This document shows, one piece after another, positions 18,343 through 28,964 of a DNA stretch of 31,518 nt. The notes under the pieces were generated by a model. That model saw nothing but the letters and a program-made list of their open reading frames with translations. It ran no database searches and was not told where the DNA came from. The position numbers and the translations under genes are program-made. Numbering within the stretch: the stretch's first letter is position 1; every line of letters starts with the position of its first letter. The stretch is from Chromera velia (lineage: Eukaryota; Sar; Chromeraceae): positions 1 through 31,518 of the forward strand of contig JAHBMJ010001396.1 of NCBI GenBank assembly GCA_018398765.1. Reading direction: 5' to 3'.

Positions 18343-21136
18343 TCAGTCACGGGCACGGCGGGCTCTGCGTGCAGCTCTGCGGGCAGCACGTCTGGACATT
18401 CGAGAGGGGAAGGAGCTTCTGTAGGCAGCCGAGGAGTAGTATCCGTAACCAGAGCGGGGGTAGGCAGAGCCACCGTACGACGACCTGCTGCTGCTGTAGG
18501 ATCTTCTGGCTGGCACGAACGATCGTGAGGAAGTGCCGGCAGTGGGGCGCGAGTATCCGACACGGGCAACCGGTGTAGAAGGTCTGGCGGGAACCGCACG
18601 GGAGGCAGGACGTGCGACAGGTCGGGTAGAGGCGGAAGGAACCCCGGGGGTGATGGTCACAGTGGCAGTTCCAGGGAAGGTTGCGACGCGCGTGCGAGTG
18701 CGTGTGGTGGGGGTTGAGGAAGGAGTGGAGGGAACGGTAACGTAGGTACGGGTAGTGGTGGTCCCTCCAGCCACCCGGGGAACTGTGACGGCGGGTGGTG
18801 TTGCCACCACAGCTGTTGAGGGAACTGTGGAGGGGCGGGAACGGGAGGGGGCAGGAATGAAAACGGAGCCGCTGGGAGTGAAGTAACGAGTCCTGCCGGT
18901 CGAGGTAGGAGGGGTAGGAGTGCTTGGGGTGCTGCGGGAGGGGAAAGAGGGTGAGATACGGGTCCACCCAGAGGCACCGGAGGAGGAAGGCGCGGAAGGT
19001 GTGAAAACACGGGAGGTGCGAGAGGGGCTGGAGGGGACGAAAAGTCGAGAAGGAGTTGGGGGGGTTGAGGGAGAACTCGCAGGTGTGGAGGGGGCAGGGG
19101 AAGGACTCGCAGCGGCGGGTGGGGTGGCGCGAGTGACAGGAACGTATGGAGGAAGGGGGGTGGAAGCAGGGGCGGAAGTGGGTGCAGCAGTCGGCTCGTC
19201 GAAGATGACAGGTTCAAAGGGAGCACCGGTAGGAGTTGCAGGGGTGACGCTGGGTGCAGCGGTGGGAGTGGCGGGGATGAAGGTGGGGGCAGGGGCGGCG
19301 GGAGTGGGAGCAACGGTGGGAGCAGAGACGGGCTCGGGCTCTTCTTCATCGCCGAAGTTCACAGGTTCCCAGGGTCCAGGTGTGGGGGCATTCGGATCGA
19401 CGATCGGGGCCTCGCTAGGGGCGGCGGGGGCGATCAGGGATGGAGAGGGGGTGGCAGGCTCGGGCTCGAAAGGCGCCTGCGTTGGGGCAGCAGCGGCAGG
19501 GGCGAAAGTTGGTGCAGAGGTGGGGACTTCTGCAGGCTCCTCCTCTCTGGGCTCCGATTCTTCAACGGGGGAGGCGGGAACCATTCCGGAGGATCTGCCG
19601 CCTCTGTAGTTGATGCGGGTGGAGGTTGTGCCGTCGGGGCGGAGCGTCTCCTCACGGACAAGCACGCGCCCATCCTCGTATGTTGTCTCTGTGGTGGTGG
19701 TCACGGACCCGTCCTCATTCTCCACAACTGTGGTCAGGGCCATTCCTCCGTCTTCGGTCGGGACAGGTGAGGGAGAAGGAACAGGGGAGATGGCGGGTTC
19801 AGGCTCCTCAACGGGGGCGGCGGGCGTAGGAGCAACCTCAACAGGGGCGGCGGGTGCCTCAGTGGGGGCGGCGGGCGTAGGAGCAACCTCCGTGGGCACG
19901 TAGTACGGTCCCCTCTCGATGATTTCTTCTCTCATGGGCTTGCACAGACAACACTTATCGAGGGCAGAGGCAGTTGCCTCTGCTGACTCCCTGTCGGTTG
20001 CCTCCACGAAGAGAAGAGCCTCCCCGCACCAGTCAGGGCTGCAAAAAGAAAGAACAGAAAACAGGGAGGGAACGACGCGTGTATGTATGCGGGGAACAGC
20101 AGGGCTGGAAGACGGCCAGGGATTGCCTGTTGGCAGACACGAGGAGCAGTTGGGAAGGCAGATAGAAGGCGCAGACACTGGTAGGAAAACCGGTACGTGC
20201 ACGAATTGAAGAAACAAATTCTCAAAGGAAGCGAGACAACCGATAGAGATCCGTATCGAATTATGGCCTGTAGTCGTACACCAGACGGAAGGAACATGTC
20301 ACAAATGCTGCCGGCCAGAAGTCCAAGAGTGTCGATCGAGACTTCTTGCCTGCCTGCCCGTGGGGATTCTGGAAGGCGTTCCTCAAATGAAACCCGAACT
20401 GCCCCATTCCCGCTCTGATCTGAACTGACTTCTCATTGTAGTCAGAGCACCTGCACACAACAAGGATACAAGGAACACAAGGTGGGACGATGCACGCTCG
20501 AACCTGTACACGCCCACATGGCGGTGGGGAGAAGCAAAACAGGAGAGAAAGAAGGATCTGAACCGAAGCTAGGAGGAGCCGCCCGGGTCAGTCGGTGGTC
20601 CACACACAGATCTTCTTACAAGATATCATCTATGCTTGCTTTTGAACTCCCCTCTTTACTCACTTGTCACCGTAGGAATCCTGCCAGTCAGGATCATCAA
20701 CACAGGCCTCCTCCTCCGTCTCCTCAGTCTCTTCTTCAGTCTCTGCGGGTGCAGGAGTAGCCTCGGCCTGGACAGGAGCCGGGTCGCCTGCTCGAGATGA
20801 GAGAGGAAGAGAAGTGAAGAAAAGGTACCGAAATGCTGGTCACTGCCAGAATCCATTCATCTGATCACATCCATGACACATCTTCAGATACGAGACGGAA
20901 ACGGGAACTTTGGGACACGAACGCACATGCATTCACAATGAATCATGGTGTCGAGTTCACTCTCTCTACTTACTCTCAGTCTCTTCTTCAGAGGCTGCCC
21001 CAGTGTCTACAGGCGCAGGAGCAACTTCCTCGGCCGGGAGGACCTCAATGGGCGCGACTATGGTTTCGTCATCTTGACCGACAGAACGGGTGACGCAAAG
21101 TGCGACAGCACTGAGTAGGACAAGGAAAGTCTTCAT
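18343..21136 (-). CDS. Secreted six-cysteine, Pro/Thr/Ser-rich (mucin-like) protein
   Basis: Four exons: 21136-20974, 20787-20664, 20450-20430 (21 nt) and 20038-18343. They total 2004 nt, giving 667 aa, with all phases agreeing. The N-terminus MKTFLVLLSAVALCVTRSVG is a signal peptide. An acidic linker is followed by a compact cysteine module spread over exons 2-4, with Cys at about 83, 97, 107, 132, 133 and 135 (CVDDPDWQDSYGDK, CSDYN, PDWCGEA, KCCLC). Similar C-x(n)-W..G..C..Y..WC..CC.C modules, loosely ShK-like, are common in algal and alveolate secreted proteins. From about aa 140 the chain is Pro/Ala/Thr/Ser-rich with 'TPAAP' repeats, an unusual Thr/Glu segment (TTVVENEDGSVTTTTETTYE), and a strongly basic tail (SRRAARRAARRARRARD). 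A likely role is cell surface, wall or matrix. Function unknown. The minimal exon 3 could in principle be longer. Confidence 0.75.
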
Positions 21137-22177
21137 GATGGTCAGATTGCCTGCGAAACAAAGTGAAACCTCTCCTGTACTCACTGTACCTGACAGAGAC
21201 TCTGTATTGACACTCGGGAGGGATTTCTTTTGAGAGATCGAGTCTGTCTGCAAAGCTGCAACAATGCAACCGTTTCTTGTTTCTTGCGGTGATTCGAGAT
21301 GATTCGAGCGAAGGACTACGTTGCGTCACCCCTGCATGCTCCCATGCACCCGCGGCCGTGCAGTTATCCACCGGCGCTGCGCGTCCGCCGCGCGTGCGCG
21401 CTCTCCCTCGACGATCGCTCGATCAGGCCGGTTTTCAATTAAGCAGGGGATAGCAGGGGTGATCGATACCACGCTTTTCAAGAACCCCGGCAAATCCGGG
21501 CGGTGCTCGGCGGAGCGGGCCTGGCACATGGTGCCAGGGCCGCGGTCCTCGGAGACTCGACGGAAGATCGATGCTCGGAGACGGATCGATTGTTTCGAGT
21601 TGAGTCACCTTGAGAATCCTTGAGAGGCAGATCGGTCGTGCGATCACGTGTAATCAAAGACTCTCGTCCCACAGCTCGCAACGATTGGAATTCTGCTGGT
21701 CCAATTTATGCCAGACCGCCGCCTTGAGCAACGATACGTGCCGCTGTGGGATTTGGTCCCTGTGTGTTGTAATCTTGGTTAATTGGATCTTTTTGAATCT
21801 CTCGGGCCCGACGCCATCCGGCGCCTTCATTCTCTTTTCCCCAACTACTTGTCATCAAGAAGTGCAGCTTCCGGTCTGCTGAATCCGTGCACTGCACACG
21901 CAAAGTTATCCTTGAGGAGTTTCCAGAAAAAACACTTGAGCAGGTGACTCTGTCCGGGGTTGACGTCTCCGTCCCCAACGGTCCCTCCAACCATTGAGTC
22001 CCTGTTTAACCCTTTCGTCCTGACGACGGGGACAACAGCAGTACCACAGAGAGAGCGTGCTGAGGAGTGTAGAGGTGTGGCTGCACTTTGGGAGAGACGG
22101 GCTCAACGAACTGGCCTGAGGCGAAAGTTCTTCTGTACCCCGTGGTATCATTAAAAAGTCATTTTTGAGACCCCAGG
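21137..22177. promoter_or_regulatory. Divergent upstream region, secreted protein / PEX22-like
   Basis: 1041 bp separate the two start codons. A CpG-rich patch near 21346-21430 (e.g. GCGTCCGCCGCGCGTGCGCG) parallels the one between NAC alpha and the RetSat-like gene. No coding frame here is convincing. Confidence 0.4.
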
Positions 22178-24121
22178 ATGAGCAGCGACAGTGGCACGTT
22201 TGAATTCGTCACCACTGTGGTCGTTTTGGCCACAGGAATATTCGTCTTCTGCTGTATGAAGGGCTCCTCAGAGGTCAGCAACAGTAAAGAGACTGTCTGT
22301 CTGTGCATCCGAGAGAGACGCTTCGTGGTGCTCAATATTTCAACGACGCATGAAGCTTCCTGCACATGAATCCAGCATGAAGTTATGAGGAAGATGGGTG
22401 GACTCCCTTTCTGCATCTAGTGGCTTCTTCCCTTCCGCCCGTGTGCCACAGCGTTCAAAGAGTCACATCAGACGTTTTGTGTCGCGGTATAAAGTTCCCC
22501 CGCGTTGTTTCTGTTCGTCGCACTGAGTTTGCTCATTATTGCTGTGTGCTGCACGCACTGCAGGGGCGGGATACAAACCGGAAGAAAAGGTAAGTGGTCC
22601 CTCTACGTGAGCTTGTCTGTTGGTGGGTCTGAAAAAAGTGCCGCAGCATGTTCCATTTCATTCATTTTACAGATATGTCTCTGTCTGCGTTCCTCGAGCG
22701 TACAAGGAGGGGCACGTTTTTGCATCGGCATGTTGCGATGTGCAGCTTGTATCGCTTATGCATTGCTGTGCCTGTTCTTGCTCTTTGTGTTTCACGAATT
22801 TTTCTCTTTGCAGCGATGCGCCGCCAACTGTGACTGTGTCGCTCAATCGTGTGAGTCGTTTGTCAGACTCGTTTTCTATTCTTCCGGGGATGACGGGGGG
22901 GTGCGGAAGGGGGGCGAGAGAAAAAGAGAGAAACAGAGACAGAAACCGCCAGAAGCAGAGGCACGGGTAGAGAGGCGATGAGGAGCCTGTCTTTGTCTCT
23001 TCCTGCAGCATTCTCTTGTCACCTTGTCCTTTTGCAAAACTCCCCTTCCCTTTTTGCTGTTGCGGCGCGGCGACGGTGCATGCGCTTTTGCGGTTTACTG
23101 CCTTCCCACCCTGATGAGACCAGGCTTGCCGTCTCTCCCACGGTTTATTCCTCCGTTAAAAAATATGAAGGCCCCGAGTAGACCGATCCCATCGGCCCAT
23201 ATCGATCCATCGTGTTTCTTCAGCACAAACAAGTCAACTTGTCTGCTTTTCAGCATAAGTCAACTTGTCTACTTGTTTGCTCATTTGCAGCAATGCCTGT
23301 CCCTTGTGGCTGGAGGTGCACCTCTTCCAATTGCGAAAGGACTGGAAACGCTCAGAGAGCTGAGCAAGCTCTTTAGAGTTGTGACAATCTCACAAGTGAG
23401 GATGCAAGCAGCCGAGACGAACCGATTCTTTCAGCTTACCCGCACATGCAGAAGAAATGACAAGAGAGACAGCGTAAAACAAAGAACAATGACAGCCTGA
23501 CGAGTGAGCAAGCGTGTATCCAGGAAAGCACAAGAGGAAAGCAAAACCCCCATTCCGAGAATCGTTCCTCCGAAAGGAAGCAATGCCTCCAGAACAAACA
23601 AAGGAGAACAAAGAGAAGAGAAGAAAAAAGAAAAGAAGAACGGATGATCCAGAGAAGCGAGGACAAGCAGTACGGAGAACACCGCCATGGAAGCGTTTTT
23701 CGGTGGACTCATCTCTCTCTTTGCCTTCTGTTTCTTTCTGTCGCTTTTTTTGGCTCCTGCTCCGCCCCTCTCCCTCACACACAGACACATACTCTCACAC
23801 ACACAGGGCGACCGTGTCTGCCTCTCGTTTTTTTCTCCCTCGTGTCTGTTGTTTTCTATTCAGGTTGCTGATGAAGAGGAGTTCGAGAGGGTCAAAGCCG
23901 TCCTGACTGCAGAGGGAGTTTGTGACAAAATTCCTCCTCACGTCAGTCTCCTTGGTGACCGTCTGCTCCATCCTTTCCCTTGGCATGACGACAGCGAAAG
24001 AAGGACTTCTGTGCGAAAGGCAAGAGTAGATGAAGTGAAAATGTGTCTGAACTAAAAGAAGCTTTGTTTCCGCACAGTTTCCCTTTGGGCACGCTGTAGG
24101 TCCAATCTGTGGACAGACAAA

Positions 24122-24154
<33 letters not shown>

Positions 24155-25479
24155 GTTGTTGTGTTGCAGAGGCATCTGGCGTGCACTACAGTGCAGGGGA
24201 GGGCATCGATGGTCCGGCAGTTAAAGCCCTTCTATCACATCGACAGTCAGTCAGTAAGTCAGTGAGTGAGTGTTCAGATTGGTGTTCTCTGCGTCACGCT
24301 GCCTGGCTGGCTGGCTGCCAGTCTGGTTGTGGCATGGGCTGTTGCCTTTCTCTGGGAACTTCCTGTCCTTTGTCTGTTATTGCTAGCATCTTCCTTCCTC
24401 TGTGGAGTGGCAACGTTCGTGTCTGAATGATCGCCCGCACCCAAGGAAGGTCCTGACATGATTTTCTTGTTGCATAACGGAACGAGTTTGCAGAACATTA
24501 AGACCATCTGACAGTCAGAGAGAGCGTGTTGGGAAGACAAACAACAGGCAGAAACCTCAGCAAGAAGAAGACGACAAGTGGCTGAGCTGCTCGACAGACA
24601 GGCCACCGTGCCAAAAGGGCCCCGTCAAGGGCTCTTTTAATGATTCAAAAGGAAAGAAAACCTTCTGGCAGCAAATCCCTGGTGCGTCAGAGCAGCGTGA
24701 AAAAAATCCACAGCAATGTTCTTTTTTCCCGAATCGTTTTTTTTTCTTCTCGTCTTCGTTTCTTTTCTCGAGTTTCTTGCCACGGAATTTGCGCCCCCCT
24801 TCAAAGTTCCGCCTTATATTCCTTCGCTCTTTTGCAGCCGAGGGAGAAGTCATCAGGACGCTGGAGGGTCAGTCAAAGGGGAACATCACTCGCCTTTCCT
24901 TGGTGGGAATGCACACGTAGAGGAGGCAGGGAAGAAAGAGGGACCGATGCACTTCGGAGCAAGACGTTTTTAAAAGAAAGAAGGGCACTATTTTTTCCAC
25001 TCGTTTGCTGCTCACGTTACTTTCTGTGAGCTTCATCCGACGCATTTTCGTCCTCGGTTGATGCAGCACCGTCACCCTTTCCATCTATCCATGTTTCTTT
25101 CTCTTCTGTCTGCATGTCTGCAGGGAAAGTGCCCAACCTCGCGTGGGTAGCGCCTGCTCCCGAAGAATCTCAAAGTGCCCCCCTCGCCTCCTCCTCGTCC
25201 TCTACGACGGACCCTTCTTCCTCCTCATCTGCGGTGGCGGTTTCGTCCTCCTCTTCCTCCTCATCCAGTAGTAGCAGTAGTAGTGCGGGGATCACCAGCC
25301 GAAAGGGACCACCCTTGACTGCAGCAGGAATGAGGACGGGGCCGGGGGGTTCACCTCAACAGCAACAATCGGGTCTGCCTCGGCAGTTCCAGACGGAGCC
25401 TGGGTTCTCAAGTCTGGAGGAATGTGTAGGCGTGCTGCAACAGATGGCATCGCTGGAGGGCGTTGCCGGGAAAGCCTAG
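22178..25479 (+). CDS. PEX22: PEX22-like peroxisome biogenesis protein
   Basis: Eight exons: 22178-22273, 22564-22589, 22814-22850, 23291-23395, 23864-23941, 24170-24245, 24838-24867 and 25124-25479. They total 804 nt, giving 267 aa, all GT-AG and in phase. A membrane segment lies at about aa 8-26 (FVTTVVVLATGIFVFCCMKG). The PEX22 fold follows: VTVSLNR, the helix ETLRELSKLFRVVTIS, DEEEFERVKAVLTAEGV, then the most diagnostic stretch GRASMVRQLKPFYHID (aa 124-139), which corresponds to 'GRTSFVRQLEPDWHID' recalled from plant PEX22. PEX22 anchors the ubiquitin-conjugating enzyme PEX4 to the peroxisome membrane so that the import receptor PEX5 can be recycled. The C-terminus is an unconserved Ser-rich tail of about 95 residues. 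Exons 2, 3 and 7 are only 26, 37 and 30 nt. Confidence 0.8.
24122..24154. repeat. (TG)n tract next to a 3' splice site
   Basis: About 14 TG units end 15 bp before the acceptor (GTTGCAG) of PEX22-like exon 6, where a polypyrimidine tract would normally be. Confidence 0.9.
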
Positions 25480-26300
25480 GTACCTGGCCAGCTTTATTAG
25501 AAGTTCATCAGAAGGTCTGAGACCGTCCGACGCAAAGGAGAGAATTCAGCAACATTAGAATTCCGGCGTACGAATAGTATACAATCGTGTGCCATAATGG
25601 CCGGGCATAATTCGCGCATAGCTCCGAGTCTCTGATCGTTAATTAGCCTTAGTACTATTCCATAAAATAAAAACATGTTTATTGATTTGATTGATGCCTA
25701 CGCCTATATGCAGTTTTAGTTAGTGATACTCTAGGTGATACTGAGTGATTGATACTCTTAATTTCAGTGACAATTTTTCTTACAATTTTTATCATAATAT
25801 CATTCTATGGATTTTCTAGATTTTCCCCTCATATTCGCAATATAATCTACAATATAATTCATTTTTATATTTCACATTATATTGTAACTTATATATTAAG
25901 TTTAAAGTTGTATGTGATATGGTGTATACACATGCAATGCACACTTTGGCCGGGATAATCACAATTCTGTGGTCTATAATCACTCACTGGCACTTAATTG
26001 CACGCGATCAATGAACCAGTCATTGTGTGACTCATTGAAATAACAATAGGAAATAGAGATAAATAGAGTATTAAGAGTAATATAGACTAGATGGCCACAG
26101 TTCACTTTCAATCATGGCATTTTGAGAGCTAGCCAACATATTGATCGTCGCAATGATTGATAAACCACACATAACCACACCAGAGGCCCGGGATGCGTAG
26201 AGCAATACAGACACTGTCAGACAGAAAAAGAAAAGGCATGCAAGGCGCAAACATGCGCAAACGCTAGGAAACGACATTTGAAGCAATCCCCCCTTTGAAC
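25480..26300. other. AT-rich intergenic stretch between convergent genes
   Basis: Very AT-rich from about 25640 to 26090, with a reversed (ATCA)n-like run at 25681-25697 (TTGATTTGATTGATG). No coherent coding frame; the ATT/ATA-rich open frame near 25749-25958 looks accidental. Confidence 0.5.
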
Positions 26301-27569
26301 TTAGTTTAAAGTGCATACTCTCGACACGTGTACGGTGGTTGTGCCTACAGGCCACAAATTCTGAGCCTTCAGACAATTTTTCAGGGTGTCAAACTCTGGG
26401 TCGTCCACAGGATTGGATGGCTTAAAAGAGCCAGTGAGTGTTTTTGAACTTTTTGAGCAGACGGTTGCGACAAGACGTCCAAAAAGAGGGCCTGAACGGT
26501 ACGCTTGCCAGGTCTTACACAGAGCACAGAATGGAACTATTTGCACCCTCTTCTCGACCTTAGAAACGGAAAGCCACAAGCACTCATTTTCGTGACGCTT
26601 CAGTGCATCACTCCAGGCTGTGCCATTCCTAGTACCCAGCCAAATGCGCAGAGCATCTTCTGCACACGGCGCCGCCAAACACCTGTGAAATCCGGCTGCA
26701 TTTGATTTGCAGACTTCCTCGAGGGTGGACAAGTGCACATCATGTCTTGCAGCAAGAACACGAATACGCTGGCGACTCCACTCGGAGTCCCCCCCCCCAG
26801 CCTGAACCAGTGGGAGCCCACCGTCAAGCTGTCGAAGGGCACGAAATATCGCAACGCACTCTTCGGGAGAGAGGCGAGAGGCAATCTCGTACAGCATCCG
26901 TGCTTGAAAACGCCCCCAACAAAACACATCGGGACAATCAATCCGATCCTGCTCAGAGACATTCTCCATCCCACAATGACAGGGTGGGTATGACCGAAAG
27001 GTTGAAGGGGGGGAATCTGATCTCGACCCCACACTTCGTGCTCGCTTGCGGGTACGCCTGCTGAGGATGTCCTCAATGGGCTCTCTGGAGGATGGCGGGG
27101 ACATGGAGTGAGAGCGTCTGTGAACGCGGGTGGAGGGAGTGGAGGGACCTCTCCGTCCAACCTGAAAAAAAAAATCCGTCAGCAACTCCACGTTCGGATC
27201 TGCAGTACTATTATCCTGCACAACAGGGGGAACTCTTCGACGTGGTGCGGGGGAAGCCCAAACAATCGAGCGACCCGGCAGAGCTCTCTCTATGCGATTC
27301 TGTACCTTTTTTTTGTGATCGGAATCGGGATGCTTTTCACCGGAAGTCCCGATAACGATGTCTCTTGGTGTTAGAAAAACGGATAACGTTCTCTTTTTGC
27401 CGAAAGGCCAGTGGTCCTTCAGGGCGCCCACAAGATCGTCCGCAGATTGTTTGAAACCTTGCTCAAGATGAGGGATCTTACTCAGATCAGCACTTTCCGC
27501 GATAAACACGCGAGGCGCATGGTCTCTCATCCAGGAAACGAAATCAGGGTCGCTCCATAATCGCATCAT
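26301..27569 (-). CDS. Orphan 422-aa protein, function unknown
   Basis: A long uninterrupted frame ends at TAA 26301-26303. The first ATGs are at 27569 and 27566 (MMRLWSDPDFVSWMRDHAPR). The frame stays open to about 27638 with coding-like sequence (INCLVTLHEPAIAI), so an upstream exon or lost start is possible. An Arg/Ser-rich linker in the middle resembles a nuclear localisation region (SRRTRKRARSVGSRSDSPP). It is followed by a Cys/His-containing stretch (CHCGMENVSEQDRIDCPDVF), a helical part (LSPEECVAIFRALRQL) and further Cys residues (CALCKTW), which could bind zinc. No family recognised. It sits between AT-rich and repeat-rich DNA and may belong to a mobile element. Confidence 0.5.
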   Translation of the reverse strand: MMRLWSDPDFVSWMRDHAPRVFIAESADLSKIPHLEQGFKQSADDLVGALKDHWPFGKKRTLSVFLTPRDIVIGTSGEKHPDSDHKKKVQNRIERALPGRSIVWASPAPRRRVPPVVQDNSTADPNVELLTDFFFQVGRRGPSTPSTRVHRRSHSMSPPSSREPIEDILSRRTRKRARSVGSRSDSPPSTFRSYPPCHCGMENVSEQDRIDCPDVFCWGRFQARMLYEIASRLSPEECVAIFRALRQLDGGLPLVQAGGGDSEWSRQRIRVLAARHDVHLSTLEEVCKSNAAGFHRCLAAPCAEDALRIWLGTRNGTAWSDALKRHENECLWLSVSKVEKRVQIVPFCALCKTWQAYRSGPLFGRLVATVCSKSSKTLTGSFKPSNPVDDPEFDTLKNCLKAQNLWPVGTTTVHVSRVCTLN

Positions 27570-27639
27570 GATCGCAATCGCAGGCTCGTGTAATGTGACA
27601 AGACAGTTAATTCCCTTAATGCCCCGGGGGTCTCTCACT

Positions 27640-28860
27640 GCGGATCACAGGACAGAGCACAGTGCCCCCCTTCCATACTTGTGACTGCTTTATGCTCTAC
27701 AAAAAGATTGGGAGCGCTGAATCTTTTGGCGAAAGACAGCGAATCCCACCTGTTTGCATTTGAGGGCAACGACATTAAGAGATAGGTGCAACGATTATTG
27801 CACAGTGCCCGCTCGAGAGCGGATTCGAACCTTCCATGTCAGGCAATGAAAAGAAAAGCTAGACGGTCAATGCTGTGAGTCAGATCCTCTCAATTGCTCT
27901 GATAGACTCAATCTGATAGAAAGAAATGCTTGGAAGAGGTTCAAAGTCTGATGTTCAAAAATCGGAGTCTGAATGAGATCTGAATGAGTCTGACATGAGT
28001 CTGACGAGCCTGAGGAGAATTGAGGACTCATGAGGAGACACTGCATGACATTGCATGACACATCATGATCATTATAATGTCCCTACGGGACATGCCGTGG
28101 CCCCCAGGGGTGAGATACAGGGTGAGAGCACTGAGAGGTGCGTCCATGATCGTAGTACATGCATGCAACAGGTTCCCCTTCCCATATTAATATATGGTGC
28201 ATGACAAAACCCTCAATCACGGTTGTTGGCTGCACAAAAACGTAGCCGCGGTATCTGTAAATGCCATAGAGGACCGGAGACGGCTGGACGGGCTTTAAAA
28301 CCGTTGAGAAGAAGAAATAAGAAGAGCTCTACTATTAGATACGTTTGCTAATAAGAAAATTAATGACGTACAAGGACTTTGCTAACACATGGTGTTAACG
28401 TGAATAAACGTGAAAGAGAAAATGAAATTGTAACCGCAGCAATACATTACTGATAAATCTTTAACAACTTATTTTTGCTTATTAAAAAAAAAATTACAGT
28501 GCTCCCCGCTTAAATCTACTTACATTTTTATTTTTTATTTACAGAGTCAATATGTAAGTCTTTTACATACAGACACACATGTTTCTTTCATTTACTTTCA
28601 TTTATATTTTAGCCATTCTAGAAGTAACATAGTAGCATATGTAGTAGCCAAATATTATATACGCCTTCTATTACTAATACTAGTATCAACTTACTCTTTT
28701 AAATCATCTAGCTGTGACTGAGACTATGAGCTAGTCTATAAAATGTTTGAACACAACACTATACAAGTCCCAAATTATACGCTTGCTACGCTTGCTGTAT
28801 TAGTTGCTGTAGTTGATTGTGCTCACTTACTCACTCACCAACATACCTAGTCACTGACTC
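27640..28860. other. Intergenic stretch, no gene seen
   Basis: 27880-28075 is rich in repeated TGA/CTGA words. A perfect 7-bp stem hairpin lies at 28077-28093 (ATGTCCC-TAC-GGGACAT). 28300-28830 is AT-rich. A tRNA-like B box at 27821-27831 is not accompanied by a foldable tRNA. Confidence 0.45.
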
Positions 28861-28964
28861 ACTGAGTCATTCTTGCTTTCCTCACTAATTCACTCACTCA
28901 CTGTCTCACTTGCTCACTCACTTACTCCCTCATTTTCCCTGTCTCTCTTCGATTACTCACCCAC

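Noticed and set aside
20361-20450. Longer version of exon 3 in the secreted six-cysteine gene
   Set aside because: A later phase-2 donor exists, but using it would insert over 20 residues between the CSDYN and PDWC parts of the cysteine module. The short exon gives the expected spacing. RNA data could overturn this.
27821-27831. tRNA B box (GGTTCGAATCC on the minus strand)
   Set aside because: The flanking bases do not form a T stem or acceptor stem, and no A box or anticodon arm could be fitted upstream.
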